The translations under genes were made by a program, and so were the position numbers. Under the pieces are notes generated by a model. That model had not been told where the DNA came from and did no database searches. It was given only the letters and a program-made list of their open reading frames with translations. A stretch of 64,000 bases of DNA from Porticoccaceae bacterium. GTDB lineage: Bacteria > Pseudomonadota > Gammaproteobacteria > Pseudomonadales > Porticoccaceae. The stretch spans positions 108,532 to 172,531 of the forward strand of contig JAQXBF010000011.1 in assembly GCA_029252555.1 (NCBI GenBank), given 5' to 3'. Below, one piece after another: positions 19,105 to 28,168 of this stretch (positions are counted from its first letter, which is position 1; the number at the start of each line of letters is the position of its first letter).

Positions 19105-20424
19105 ATGTCCGAACTATCAGCGAGGCTGCAATCTGTATTTGACATGCAGTCGCAGCATAAATGGGTTAATAAAGTCTCGACAGCTGAACAACGTATTGAA
19201 AAACTTCTTAAATTAAAGGCCGTGATTCAGTCTCGAGAGGACGACGTGGTGCGGGCACTACATGCCGACTTGCGCAAAGATGACGAGGGAGCACGCAACG
19301 AAGCAATTCCTATTTATGGGGAAGTTGATCAAACCGTAGCGGAACTGGCTAATTGGATGACTCCTGCGGCAGCGGATCCAACACCCTTTGTAGAGAGTCG
19401 CGCCAAAATCATATCTGAAGGCCGCGGCATAGTACTGTTATTCAGCCCATGGAACTACCCTTTTGCGCTACTTTTCCAACCTCTGGTATCCATCATTGCG
19501 GCGGGCAACTGCGCTTTGGTTAAACCCAATGAATTAGCGCCCAATGTCAGTAAACTGTCTGCCGAAATTATTAATGAGGTATTTGATGAAAAAGACGTTG
19601 CAGTCTTTGAGGGCGGCGTTGACCTTGCCAATGAAATGCTAGAGCTACCAATAGACCATATCTTTTTTACCGGCAGCCCTGCGGTTGGGAAAATTATTAT
19701 GAGCGCCGCAGCCAAGCATCTAGCATCAGTGACATTAGAACTGGGCGGAAAAAACCCTGTTATCGTCGATCGTACTGCTGATATGCAAACAGCGGCGGCC
19801 ACCATTGCAGCATTTCGCAATCTGAATAATGGTCAGGTATGTCTCTGTCCGGAAAACATTTGGCTGCCCGAGGAAGTGGCAGACGAATTTCTCGTCATGG
19901 TGCAAGGCGCCTTTCAAGCCATGTTCTACAAAGATGGCAAACTCAACCCAGACACTAATGGCAAAATTATTGATGAGCGCAACTTTCAGCGCGTGAAGGG
20001 CTATATCGATGATGCTCGCTCTAAGGGTGCCAATATTGTTTGCGGCGGAGATGGCGATCTTGAATTACGGTCAATCCACCCAACCATCATGACTGACGTT
20101 CCTGCCAATGCCGTCATCATGGGTGAGGAGACCTTTGGTCCTATACTCAATGTCTTTACCTACAAAGAAGTCGACGAGGCGATTACCCATATTCAGCAGC
20201 AGCCCAAGCCTTTGGCTCTATACATATTTACCAACGATGATGCGTTTAGTGAGATGGTGCTTAGCAAGACATCTTCCGGAGGGGTCACGGTCAATAACTG
20301 CCTGATGCATGTGGCTGTGCCGGGAATGCCCTTTGGCGGAGTAAACAGCAGCGGTACCGGCGCCTATCACGGCATATTTGGTTTTAGAGAATTATCTCAC
20401 CAACGATCCGTTTTATTTATGTAA
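19105..20424 (+). CDS. Aldehyde dehydrogenase, coniferyl-aldehyde-dehydrogenase-like
   Basis: NAD(P)-dependent oxidation of an aldehyde to a carboxylic acid. 439 residues from ATG 19105, chosen because AAGGA lies 8 bp upstream and the protein begins MSELSARLQSVFDMQ like CalB-type enzymes; the frame is open further upstream. Catalytic Cys lies in NNGQVCLCPENIW and the Glu in VTLELGGKNPV; the FSPWNYPFALLFQPLV and FTGSPAVGKIIM segments are family-typical. C-terminal FGGVNSSGTGAYHG matches. It heads a two-gene unit with the acyl-CoA dehydrogenase 40 bp downstream, suggesting a product acid that is activated and beta-oxidised. The exact aldehyde is unknown. Confidence 0.85.
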   Translation: MSELSARLQSVFDMQSQHKWVNKVSTAEQRIEKLLKLKAVIQSREDDVVRALHADLRKDDEGARNEAIPIYGEVDQTVAELANWMTPAAADPTPFVESRAKIISEGRGIVLLFSPWNYPFALLFQPLVSIIAAGNCALVKPNELAPNVSKLSAEIINEVFDEKDVAVFEGGVDLANEMLELPIDHIFFTGSPAVGKIIMSAAAKHLASVTLELGGKNPVIVDRTADMQTAAATIAAFRNLNNGQVCLCPENIWLPEEVADEFLVMVQGAFQAMFYKDGKLNPDTNGKIIDERNFQRVKGYIDDARSKGANIVCGGDGDLELRSIHPTIMTDVPANAVIMGEETFGPILNVFTYKEVDEAITHIQQQPKPLALYIFTNDDAFSEMVLSKTSSGGVTVNNCLMHVAVPGMPFGGVNSSGTGAYHGIFGFRELSHQRSVLFM

Positions 20425-20464
20425 TCTGATTCAATCCATAACAGCAGCATAAGCCAAAGACATT

Positions 20465-21637
20465 ATGAAACATAAAGAGATGGACCAGGATACCTATAAC
20501 CTTTTTCTCGACACATTAAAGCGCTATGTCAAAGAGCGCATGGTGCCAGCTGAAAGCGAAGTGGCAGAGGCCAATGAAATCCCCGAGCGTATTCTTGAGG
20601 ACATGCGCAATCTGGGAATATTTGGTCTTAATATTGCCGAGGAATATGGTGGTGCGGGCATGAGTGCCAGCCAGTACCTAAATGCCTTAACAGAAATGTC
20701 CTGGGCTGCACCTGCATATCGAGCCATCATGGCTATTGGTAATGGTATCGTAAACACAGCGCTTACAAATAATGGCACCGAAGCACAGAAACAGACATGG
20801 TTACCAGCGATTGCCCGTGGGGCTGTCGCGGCTTTTGCCATTACTGAGCCCGGGTCCGGTTCCGACAGCGCAGCAATGCGTTCGATGGCCGTTAAAGATG
20901 GCGATACCTATGTGCTTAATGGCATGAAGCGCTACATCAGCAATGCCCCCTTTGCCGATTTGATACTGGTAATTGCTCGCACCTCGTCTGAGGACCTGCC
21001 AAAGAATGGCCATATCAGTGCCTTCCTCGTACCCGCTGATACACCTGGGGTCAGTATTGGCAAACCCGATAAGAAAATGGGTCAGCAAGGCGCGCAGATC
21101 GCAGACATTATTTTTGAGGATACCCATCTACCCGCCTCTGCCCTTTTGGGAGAGCTGGAAGGCAATGGCTTTCAGGTCGCCATGAACTCACTCAACAACG
21201 GGCGCCTGTCTGTGGCGGCGGCCTCTTTAGGATCCTCCAAGCGTGCTCTTGATAGTGCTATCCGCTACGGTATGCAGCGCACAGCATTTGGCGAACAGAT
21301 CACAAACTTCCAGTTGACTCAGGCCAAAATCGCTGACTCTCAGGCAGATATTTACGCCATGGAGTGTATGTTGCGCGATGCCGCGTCCAAGCTGGATCAA
21401 GGCCTCGATATTCGGCTTGAAGCAGCCTGTGTAAAAATGTTTGCCTCCGAGGCCTGTGGCCGCATTGTGGATCGCGTGGTGCAAATATACGGTGGCGCCG
21501 GTTATATACAGGATTATGAGGCCGAGCGATTTTTCCGAGATTCTCGCCTCTATCGAATTTTCGAGGGCACAACGGAGATTATGCAGCTGGTGATTGCCCG
21601 AACAGTTTTACAGCAATACGAAAAAGGTCAGGCCTAA
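20465..21637 (+). CDS. Acyl-CoA dehydrogenase (ACAD 1)
   Basis: FAD enzyme introducing a 2,3-double bond into an acyl-CoA. 390 residues. Flavin/substrate motifs: AFAITEPGSGSDSAAMR (about residues 124-140), YVLNGMKRYISNA, RTAFGEQITNFQLTQAK, and the catalytic Glu in RIFEGTTEIMQ near residue 370, so it should be an active homo-oligomeric type. It resembles the enzyme at 56229-57383 (both have PDKKMGQ-G-xI-DxI after the beta domain), suggesting paralogues for different branched substrates. Shares an operon with the aldehyde dehydrogenase. Confidence 0.88.
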   Translation: MKHKEMDQDTYNLFLDTLKRYVKERMVPAESEVAEANEIPERILEDMRNLGIFGLNIAEEYGGAGMSASQYLNALTEMSWAAPAYRAIMAIGNGIVNTALTNNGTEAQKQTWLPAIARGAVAAFAITEPGSGSDSAAMRSMAVKDGDTYVLNGMKRYISNAPFADLILVIARTSSEDLPKNGHISAFLVPADTPGVSIGKPDKKMGQQGAQIADIIFEDTHLPASALLGELEGNGFQVAMNSLNNGRLSVAAASLGSSKRALDSAIRYGMQRTAFGEQITNFQLTQAKIADSQADIYAMECMLRDAASKLDQGLDIRLEAACVKMFASEACGRIVDRVVQIYGGAGYIQDYEAERFFRDSRLYRIFEGTTEIMQLVIARTVLQQYEKGQA

Positions 21638-21704
21638 CACTTGAACTAGACCTTTATCAGAATAGGCATCATTACGTCTCCCTAACGATGCCCACTACAG
21701 CGAC

Positions 21705-22478
21705 CTATCTTGGCGTCATCCGAATTCCGCCGTCCATTCTTATGGTCTCGCCATTGGTATAGTCACTCTCAACGATATAACAGGCTAAATGAGCAATTTC
21801 CTCCGCTCGCCCCAGTCGCTTAGGAAACAGTACCGTGGCCTCGAGAGCATTCAATTTATCCTCGGGCATCTTGTTGAAAATAGGTGTATGGATCAAACCG
21901 GGTGCTATGGTATTCACACGAATACCGTGCTGAGATAAGTCCCTCGCCAGACAAATAGTCATACCGATAATACCGCCCTTGGAGGCAGCATAAGCTGACT
22001 GACCTATTTGCCCCTCATATCCAGCAACAGAGGCTGTATTAATAATCACACCCCGTGAACCACATTCCGTGATCGGCTCCTGAGTGGCCATCTGTGCCGC
22101 CGCCAGACGCAGAACATTAAATGTACCGACCAGATTGACATCAATAACCTTTTTCCAATGATCCAAAGGGTGCGGCACATTTTCACGGCCAACCGTTTTA
22201 TGAGCACCGCCAATACCAGCAAAATTATTACAGATATGGATCGCGCCAAAATGACTCATAGCCGCGTCGATTGCAGCGGCAACATCATCTTCTTGGGTAA
22301 CATTGGTATTGACATAAATAGCGTTCTCACCAAGGTCCTCAGCAAGTGCTGGCCCTCGCTCATCATTCATATCCATGATCACAACTTTGGCACCTTTAGC
22401 GACATAAGTTTTGGCGGTGGCTTCACCCAGACCAGATGCACCACCAGTCACTAGGGCAACTTTGTTTTTAATATCCAT
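21705..22478 (-). CDS. SDR, type-II 3-hydroxyacyl-CoA dehydrogenase (HSD10-like)
   Basis: Classical short-chain dehydrogenase of 257 residues. Cofactor motif LVTGGASGLGEATAK (residues 9-23) with Asp after beta-2 (IMDMND) pointing to NAD, NNFAG motif, Ser-Tyr-Lys centre in NTASVAGYEGQIGQSAYAASKGG (read as SVAG...YAASK) and a C-terminal DGGIRM. The sequence closely resembles 3-hydroxy-2-methylbutyryl-CoA dehydrogenases, which oxidise 2-methyl-3-hydroxyacyl-CoA; this would fit a branched-chain pathway next to a 2-methylacyl-CoA racemase. Substrate assignment is inference. Transcribed divergently from the racemase across a 221-bp region with an inverted repeat. Confidence 0.82.
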   Translation of the reverse strand: MDIKNKVALVTGGASGLGEATAKTYVAKGAKVVIMDMNDERGPALAEDLGENAIYVNTNVTQEDDVAAAIDAAMSHFGAIHICNNFAGIGGAHKTVGRENVPHPLDHWKKVIDVNLVGTFNVLRLAAAQMATQEPITECGSRGVIINTASVAGYEGQIGQSAYAASKGGIIGMTICLARDLSQHGIRVNTIAPGLIHTPIFNKMPEDKLNALEATVLFPKRLGRAEEIAHLACYIVESDYTNGETIRMDGGIRMTPR

Positions 22479-22637
22479 TGCAGATCCTTTCGTTTTATAG
22501 TTTGAGAAGATGCTTGCTGCTTATTATTTTCGGCAAGATTTTTTGACGGCTCTAAGTTTATCAATTACCCATTTAACATACTCAACAACTTCTTATCACT
22601 TCTATTAGTCACCGCAAAAGCAGGCTGAGACGCACCG

Positions 22638-22656
22638 CCAAACTGTTATAGTTTGG
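22638..22656. repeat. Inverted repeat in divergent promoter region
   Basis: CCAAACT-GTTAT-AGTTTGG: perfect 7-bp arms with a 5-bp spacer, between the divergent SDR and racemase genes. Size and placement fit a repressor or activator operator; the cognate protein is unknown. No TetR or GntR gene occurs in the island. Confidence 0.5.
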
Positions 22657-22682
22657 ACTCAGTTTTAATTCAGTTTGTCCAT

Positions 22683-22695
22683 CTATAGCGATTTA
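22683..22695 (-). promoter_or_regulatory. Third copy of the AAATCGCTATA element
   Basis: The minus strand reads TAAATCGCTATAG here; the 11-bp AAATCGCTATA is identical to the core of the blocks found 3' of both luxR genes. It lies about 205 bp before the minus-strand SDR start and 4 bp before the racemase ATG. May be a LuxR-type target or chance. Confidence 0.35.
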
Positions 22696-22699
22696 GACT

Positions 22700-23797
22700 A
22701 TGAGTATTTTATCCGGTATCAAAATAATTGAGATCGAAGGTATTGGGCCAGGCCCATTTTGCGGCATGCAGTTGGCAGATCTGGGTGCCGATGTCATTCT
22801 GATCCAGCGCCCTAGCCTAGGGGCCACAGAGAATGATTCTGGCGATAGCACCGCTGTACTCAATCGCGGCAAAAAAATTATTCAGCTAAATCTAAAAGAT
22901 CCACAGCATCGGGCACAGGTTATAGAACTATTGCGCTATGCCGATGGCCTGATAGAGGGCATGCGCCCAGGCGTGATGGAGCGCCTCGGGCTGGGGCCAG
23001 ACCTGTGTCTGCAAGAAAACCCAAAACTGGTCTACGGTCGCGTTACCGGCTGGGGTCAAACTGGCCCTCTGGCCCAGGCCGCAGGTCATGATCTCAACTA
23101 TATAGGCCTATCTAGTGCACTCTGGTATGCGGGCAGACCAGGTGATGCTCCGGTCACACCTCCTACGCTTATCGGTGACATTGGCGGCGGCGCACTTCAT
23201 TTAACCATTGGCATGCTGGCGGCGATTTTTAATGCCTATCGCACCGGCAAAGGTGAAATTATTGATGCTGCTATGGTTGATGGTTCGGCCAACATGATGA
23301 ATCTACTGTTTTCATCCCGTGCCAATGGGCGGTTTAGTAATCAGCGAGGTAAAAGTCTGCTGGACGGGCCACACTGGTATGATAGTTACCGTTGCAGTGA
23401 TAATAAATTCATTACCATCGGCGCGCTGGAGCCAAAGTTTTATCAACTGCTACTCAGTAAGCTAGAATTATCCGCAGATAAGGATTTTTGCGACCAGCTC
23501 GACAGTGAAAAATGGCCTGCACAAAAAGATAAGCTCCGCCATATTATTAGCCAGAATTCTCAGGCCTATTGGTGCAGTCTACTCGAGGGCAGCGATGTGT
23601 GTTTCTCACCCGTGCTAGATCCAGATCAGGCTGCACAGCACCCACATAACAGGGCCCGTGAGGTATTTTCAATGCGAAATAACCATCTCGAAGCCAACCC
23701 CGCACCAAGGTTTCACAATCATCCCTTTGCAGCGCCGGCCAATGCTCAGATGGTGAGCTGTGGTGAGATTGTGAGCCTGTGGTCTAAACAGGCATAG
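22700..23797 (+). CDS. Alpha-methylacyl-CoA racemase (CaiB/BaiF family)
   Basis: Predicted to epimerise (2R)- and (2S)-2-methylacyl-CoA, needed because acyl-CoA dehydrogenases accept only the S form. 365 residues, the short racemase length rather than the ~400 of CoA transferases. The catalytic pair of AMACR enzymes is present: His in AAGHDLNYIGLSSAL (about residue 129) and Asp in IGDIGGGALHL (about residue 157). N-terminal IEIEGIGPGPFCGMQLADLGADV is typical. Its presence implies methyl-branched (isoprenoid or sterol side-chain-like) substrates. No clear Shine-Dalgarno precedes the ATG. Confidence 0.86.
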   Translation: MSILSGIKIIEIEGIGPGPFCGMQLADLGADVILIQRPSLGATENDSGDSTAVLNRGKKIIQLNLKDPQHRAQVIELLRYADGLIEGMRPGVMERLGLGPDLCLQENPKLVYGRVTGWGQTGPLAQAAGHDLNYIGLSSALWYAGRPGDAPVTPPTLIGDIGGGALHLTIGMLAAIFNAYRTGKGEIIDAAMVDGSANMMNLLFSSRANGRFSNQRGKSLLDGPHWYDSYRCSDNKFITIGALEPKFYQLLLSKLELSADKDFCDQLDSEKWPAQKDKLRHIISQNSQAYWCSLLEGSDVCFSPVLDPDQAAQHPHNRAREVFSMRNNHLEANPAPRFHNHPFAAPANAQMVSCGEIVSLWSKQA

Positions 23798-23805
23798 TCA
23801 GAACG

Positions 23806-24711
23806 CTACTCGTCCGTAACTAGTGCTTGGGCATCTAATCGCGCTAGCAGGCGCTGGGCCAATTTCAAATGGGGTATATCGACCATTTTATTATCCATTT
23901 GCAGTGCACCCACGCCAGGGTTAGCTGCAAATAAGTCGACAATCTTTTTTGCCCTGTCTATTTCAGCTTGAGTGGGTAAAAAAGCCCTATTAATAAGCTC
24001 AACCTGGGACGGGTGAATCGCTAGCTTGCCGGTAAAGCCTATCCTGCGACCGGAGGCACATTCTGCTTGTAGTCCCTTCGCATTGCCAATATCCGCAAAT
24101 ACAGTATCTAGCGCCTGCACGCCAAGCTGTCTTGCCTTAGCCAGACACAGGGTACGGGCTAAATCGAATGGCGGTAAAAAGTTACCCTCAGTATCACGAT
24201 TTGCGGATGCCCCCAGCTCTGTGGCCAAATCCTCTGGGCCCCAACTCAAACCAATCAACCGATTGCTGCTATTGTTGATACTGTCGAACCCAAAAATGCC
24301 CGCGGGAGATTCCGCGGTGATAGCAATCACCTTGGTAAGGCCCTGCACAATATCGTGGCTAGATTCATATTGATCCAGCACCGCAGATAGCTTAGTTAAC
24401 TGCTCACCGTTCTCCAACTTTGGCAGCATAATGATATCCGGCCGTCCTGACATGATCGCGGTCAGATCCGCCATTAGGTGAGGTGTATCCATCGCATTGA
24501 CGCGCACCGCCAACGACTGCTGACCCGCAGCCATTTGCTTGAGCATAGCTTCAACCAGCGTCCGAGCCTGCGGCTTCTCTGGCTCCAAGACAGAATCTTC
24601 AAGGTCGAAAATGATAAGATCAGCAGGTATTGAGCCAGCTTTGGCCAGCATTTTTTCATTGCCGCCAGGAATAAAAAATGCAGTTCTAAATTCAGTCATA
24701 ATGATCGACAC
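23806..24711 (-). CDS. CitE-type (HpcH/HpaI family) lyase, candidate citramalyl-CoA lyase
   Basis: TIM-barrel, Mg-dependent beta-hydroxyacyl-CoA lyase of 301 residues (297 if translation starts at ATG 24699 instead of GTG 24711). Motifs: FRTAFFIPGGNEKML, LIIFDLEDSV with metal/substrate acidic residues, IAITAESPAGIF, LSWGPEDLATELGA and FTGKLAIHPSQV. This set is shared by malyl-, citramalyl- and mitochondrial CLYBL lyases. Because Mcd-, Mct- and Meh-like genes lie in the same island, cleavage of citramalyl-CoA to acetyl-CoA and pyruvate is the most economical reading; malyl-CoA lyase or a new substrate remain possible. Convergent with the racemase (8 bp apart). Confidence 0.78.
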   Translation of the reverse strand: MSIIMTEFRTAFFIPGGNEKMLAKAGSIPADLIIFDLEDSVLEPEKPQARTLVEAMLKQMAAGQQSLAVRVNAMDTPHLMADLTAIMSGRPDIIMLPKLENGEQLTKLSAVLDQYESSHDIVQGLTKVIAITAESPAGIFGFDSINNSSNRLIGLSWGPEDLATELGASANRDTEGNFLPPFDLARTLCLAKARQLGVQALDTVFADIGNAKGLQAECASGRRIGFTGKLAIHPSQVELINRAFLPTQAEIDRAKKIVDLFAANPGVGALQMDNKMVDIPHLKLAQRLLARLDAQALVTDE

Positions 24712-24893
24712 TACCCGTTAATCGGTTGGAGTTTTACCCATGATACTGGCGCCAATCACTATCAGATAGACCGACAGCGATTACCACTATCAAAAACACG
24801 TGCAAGTAATAGCCTGACGCCGGGGCTGCTATCCCCAAATAGAACCATCGTCTTACCGAGCGGCATCGAACCATAGTTTACTATAGCTGAGGC

Positions 24894-25694
24894 CTAAGCG
24901 GACCCCGCCGCCATGATTGCACTCTCTATATCAGTGGCCTGCGGATTGCCACGCAAGGTCAGCCCACCATTTACCTGCATGTTTTCGCCCGTGACAAAAG
25001 CCTCATCGCTAGCCAACCAAAGCGCTGCGGCAGCCACATCATCTGAGGTATTTAAGCGACCTAAAGGTACCCGTGACTTAAAGACATCCACCAGGCCGGG
25101 GAGCGCAAAGCTGCCCTTGGTCATCGGCGTCTTGGTAAAAGCCGGTGAGATCGAATTGGCACGGATACCATATGGGCCGTAATCATTGGCAACACAGCGC
25201 ACTAGTGCCTCGCCCCCAGCTTTAGTGCCAATATAGGCTGCATGATTATTTACCGGTGCTTTGGTGGTTGCGGAGGAGATATTAATCAATGAACCACCGG
25301 GACTGGGATTAGCCATCATAGTCCTGACAAACTCAGCGAGAAAATAATGTACTCCTTTAAATTGCAAATTGACGATACCCTCTAGCTCTTCGTCGGTTAA
25401 CTCCAGCGTTGGCTTTAGCAGCCCCCAACCTGTTGCATTAACCGCAATGTCGATTGTACCTAGCTCCTGCCGAGCCTGAGCTGCTAGCTGAGAGACCTGC
25501 TCATGATCAGTGATATCGCAGAGGGCATAACTGCCGCCAAGCTCCGACGAAAGCGCCTTTAACACCGCTTCATTGCGACCACTAACCAAGACCGCTGCAC
25601 CTTCATCAGCAAAGCGTCGCGCTATCCGCTGAGCCATATTATCACCAGTTGCGGCACCCAAAATAACCGCTTTTTTGCCCTCTAGTCGCTTCAT
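24894..25694 (-). CDS. SDR family oxidoreductase
   Basis: Classical SDR, 266 residues from ATG 25694; the frame is open to 25757, but AGGGG (25702-25706) and the family-like start MKRLEGKKAVILGAATGDN favour 25694 (or the ATG 3 bp upstream). Cofactor motif GAATGDNMAQR is slightly unusual (Gly-rich motif GxxxGxxxA with Asp). Active-site residues are Ser in ISSATTKAPV and Tyr-Lys in AAYIGTKAGG; NATG occupies the NNAG position. Substrate unknown; probably a hydroxyacyl or alcohol intermediate. Divergent from the first luxR gene. Confidence 0.8.
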   Translation of the reverse strand: MKRLEGKKAVILGAATGDNMAQRIARRFADEGAAVLVSGRNEAVLKALSSELGGSYALCDITDHEQVSQLAAQARQELGTIDIAVNATGWGLLKPTLELTDEELEGIVNLQFKGVHYFLAEFVRTMMANPSPGGSLINISSATTKAPVNNHAAYIGTKAGGEALVRCVANDYGPYGIRANSISPAFTKTPMTKGSFALPGLVDVFKSRVPLGRLNTSDDVAAAALWLASDEAFVTGENMQVNGGLTLRGNPQATDIESAIMAAGSA

Positions 25695-25817
25695 CATCAT
25701 TCCCCTGTTTAATATTTCTGAAATATAACCTTTGCGGACCTCTAACGCCCCAATCAAAAGTGATTATCAGCAACGACGAACTTAACCCATCATTGCGCTT
25801 GTTTTAGCTCAAAATAA

Positions 25818-26645
25818 ATGAAACAATCAAGAATGTTTATTATTTCTTCATCTGCTAAAAATGCGTTGCGACGTCCAGATCTGCCAGATAGCCTAGAAAA
25901 GGTGCAGATCAATTCCATGGCCGACATTCATAATGCCGCAGTCGCATTGCAGGCGATCGGCAGTGAATATGGGCTCAAACTTGCCATATGTGATGATATC
26001 TCCTCCCGTGAACCCCTTGTCGATAATGACGGTGTTGTTTTAAATTCCGACGTGTTCGGCTGGGTCGATGACAAGGAGCGCTGGTGGGAGCAGAATAGCC
26101 TGGCTTTACATAGCCCTATGGTTAGGGCATGTCGTTATGAAAATCAGCCTTTCTGGTGTAACTCTGGGGGCTTTTACTCCCATGGTAATAACCCCTATAT
26201 CGAAAAAATAGAGTTGAAGACTTATTTTGAAGAAACAAACCGCTTTCAATCTGCTGTTCTGATCCCTATTCATCTGCCCTTTGGCCAGATTTCAGCGAAC
26301 AGCATCCATTCATTAGATCCATCAAAAACTGATTTATCAGAAGAGTACGAACTTTATGCGGATTTCTTCGCACTTTTGATTCGGCGGTTTATCTCTGGCT
26401 ATGTGGCGGCTAAGCGAACAACACGGCGCATCCCATCAGACTGCGTTTTCTCTCGGCGTGAGGTGGAATGTCTACACTGGGCAGCCATAGGCAAAACAGA
26501 TAAAGAAATTGGGATGATCATTGATCTATCCCATGCCACCATTCGCTATCATATGCAGCGAGCCGGAGAGAAACTCAACTCGGTCAATCGTGCCCAAACC
26601 ATTTTTAAAGCTGGCCAGCTAGGCTATTTAGGTGCCAATGACTAG
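25818..26645 (+). CDS. LuxR-family solo transcriptional regulator (copy 1)
   Basis: 275 residues: an N-terminal autoinducer-binding-like domain (about 20-190) and a C-terminal LuxR helix-turn-helix (about 210-272; SRREVECLHWAAIGKTDKEI, SHATIRYHMQRAGEKLN). In the ligand pocket the highly conserved Asp-Pro of AHL receptors reads Ser-Pro (ALHSPMV) and the usual Tyr position is Trp, so classical acyl-homoserine lactone sensing is doubtful; no luxI gene is present. It is about 90% identical by eye to the regulator at 34459-35274. It precedes a Rieske gene with a palindrome in between, so it probably controls the island in response to a pathway ligand. The start lacks a clear ribosome site. Confidence 0.85.
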   Translation: MKQSRMFIISSSAKNALRRPDLPDSLEKVQINSMADIHNAAVALQAIGSEYGLKLAICDDISSREPLVDNDGVVLNSDVFGWVDDKERWWEQNSLALHSPMVRACRYENQPFWCNSGGFYSHGNNPYIEKIELKTYFEETNRFQSAVLIPIHLPFGQISANSIHSLDPSKTDLSEEYELYADFFALLIRRFISGYVAAKRTTRRIPSDCVFSRREVECLHWAAIGKTDKEIGMIIDLSHATIRYHMQRAGEKLNSVNRAQTIFKAGQLGYLGAND

Positions 26646-26657
26646 AGTAATAGCTTG

Positions 26658-26693
26658 AACACTATTAAAATCGCTATACCGCTGTATAGTGTT
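26658..26693 (+). promoter_or_regulatory. Nested palindromic operator upstream of Rieske gene 1
   Basis: Contains CTATAC-CGCT-GTATAG at 26674-26689 (perfect 6-bp arms, a lux-box-sized site) inside outer arms AACACTAT/ATAGTGTT (26658-26665, 26686-26693). The 19-bp CTATTAAAATCGCTATACC (26662-26680) recurs exactly 3' of the second luxR (34415-34433, other strand). It sits 80 bp before the Rieske start. Confidence 0.6.
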
Positions 26694-26770
26694 TAAGGGT
26701 ATCGTTTACACCAATACTTTGAGCCAAAAGATGCGCTAGACGTCTCTCGAAATAGTGGGTGAATACGACA

Positions 26771-27979
26771 ATGAAAAATCCTGATGAATCTATAAATTGG
26801 GCTGAGGTGCGGGCTCAGAGCGCTCGAGAGTCCCAGCGCAAGCAGGTGCACATGCTCAAACACGGCAATCAACTGGCAGATGCCGCATTGCCGCTGCACA
26901 AGTCGGTCTATATTGATCAAAGTCGTTTCGACGCAGAACAAAAACATATCTTCCTTGCCCAGCCACTGGTCGCATGCCTATCTGGGGATATTCCCAATCC
27001 GGGCGATACGGTTTTATTTGATGCTGCGGGGCCGTCAATAATAGTGTCCCGTGGCAAAGACGGTACTGCGAGAGCCTTCCTAAACATGTGCACACATAGG
27101 GGCGCTAAATTAGTCGAAGAGGCAGAACCCTGGGCTGGAGTGAAAAATAGACTCACCTGCCCTTTCCATGCATGGACATTCGACAATACCGGCCGCCTTA
27201 TTGGGCAGCCAGGTAAAGAGGGCTTTGCAGATTGTCCTGAGGGTGGACGCGACCTCATTGAACTACCCTGTGCCGAACATATTGGACTGGTTTTTGTCAA
27301 GGCAGATCCGGACGCTGGCGACATAGATGCTGAAGCCTTTCTCGGCGACTATGGGGACATACTCACACAACTAGAATTATGGCGTGCAGAGCCAGTGAAA
27401 AAAGGTGTGCTGACCGCAGACTCTAATTGGAAATTTGCTTTGGATACCTATGGTGAAAGCTACCACTTTGGCACTCTTCATAAAACCACCCTAGCTCATA
27501 CCAACTACACAGACAAACAGGTTTTTGAAACCTTTGGTAAACATCATCGTATTGAGTTCCCTAAATTGTCCACTGGTAATTTAATAGATATAGATGAAAG
27601 CGAATGGCCCGAGACAATCTATGGTGGCGTGCATTATCTGTTTCCTAATACCATAATATTTTTTGGCGCAGTTGCCGATAATGTTTTTTTTACCCAAGTT
27701 TTTCGTTTATTTCCAGATGGCGTTGGCAAGACGCGTTGCCAATTTGCGGTCTACGCACCTTTCGGTATTGAGTCTGATCTGCATAAGGGTAGCTGCATCG
27801 CTGCCTATGATGCAACCGCGACTGTCGTGCAAGAGGAAGACTACAGAGTTGCATCCAATGGTTACGCAAATCTATTGACCGCTCCCGATAGCCATCATGT
27901 TGTCTTAGGCGCCAATGAATGGGCGTTGCAAGTTGTGCACCAACACATAGCTAAAGTTATAGGGATGCCGCTCGACTAA
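26771..27979 (+). CDS. Rieske non-heme iron oxygenase alpha subunit 1
   Basis: Terminal oxygenase component that would hydroxylate a pathway substrate using electrons from a separate reductase. 402 residues from ATG 26771, preferred over GTG 26759 because GGGTGA sits 8 bp upstream. Rieske [2Fe-2S] ligands: Cys107/His109 in CTHRGAK and Cys130/His133 in CPFHAWTF. Mononuclear iron site: DTYGESYHFGTLH (about 225-237) supplies the bridging Asp and two His. First gene after luxR copy 1, same strand. Substrate unknown; no ferredoxin or reductase gene is nearby. Confidence 0.88.
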   Translation: MKNPDESINWAEVRAQSARESQRKQVHMLKHGNQLADAALPLHKSVYIDQSRFDAEQKHIFLAQPLVACLSGDIPNPGDTVLFDAAGPSIIVSRGKDGTARAFLNMCTHRGAKLVEEAEPWAGVKNRLTCPFHAWTFDNTGRLIGQPGKEGFADCPEGGRDLIELPCAEHIGLVFVKADPDAGDIDAEAFLGDYGDILTQLELWRAEPVKKGVLTADSNWKFALDTYGESYHFGTLHKTTLAHTNYTDKQVFETFGKHHRIEFPKLSTGNLIDIDESEWPETIYGGVHYLFPNTIIFFGAVADNVFFTQVFRLFPDGVGKTRCQFAVYAPFGIESDLHKGSCIAAYDATATVVQEEDYRVASNGYANLLTAPDSHHVVLGANEWALQVVHQHIAKVIGMPLD

Positions 27980-28080
27980 ATCTATTGAGCTATATTGGTT
28001 AAAACTAATTTCTCAAAGCCAAATTTTTTAATGCTGGCTATCCCCAAGTACCGATCGATAAAAATCAAAAATTCAAAATA

Positions 28081-28098
28081 ATGGATTTCTAAATCCAT
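28081..28098. repeat. Palindrome upstream of NmrA-like gene 1
   Basis: ATGGATTT-CT-AAATCCAT, 8-bp perfect arms with 2-bp spacer, 70 bp before the NmrA-like start in an AT-rich gap. Candidate operator; could also form a small RNA hairpin, but no T-run follows. Confidence 0.45.
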
Positions 28099-28168
28099 GC
28101 ACTATCAAAACAGTGTATTGGTTAGATAAGCTGACAAGGCTATGCTGACAAATCAAGAAGGAGAAAAA

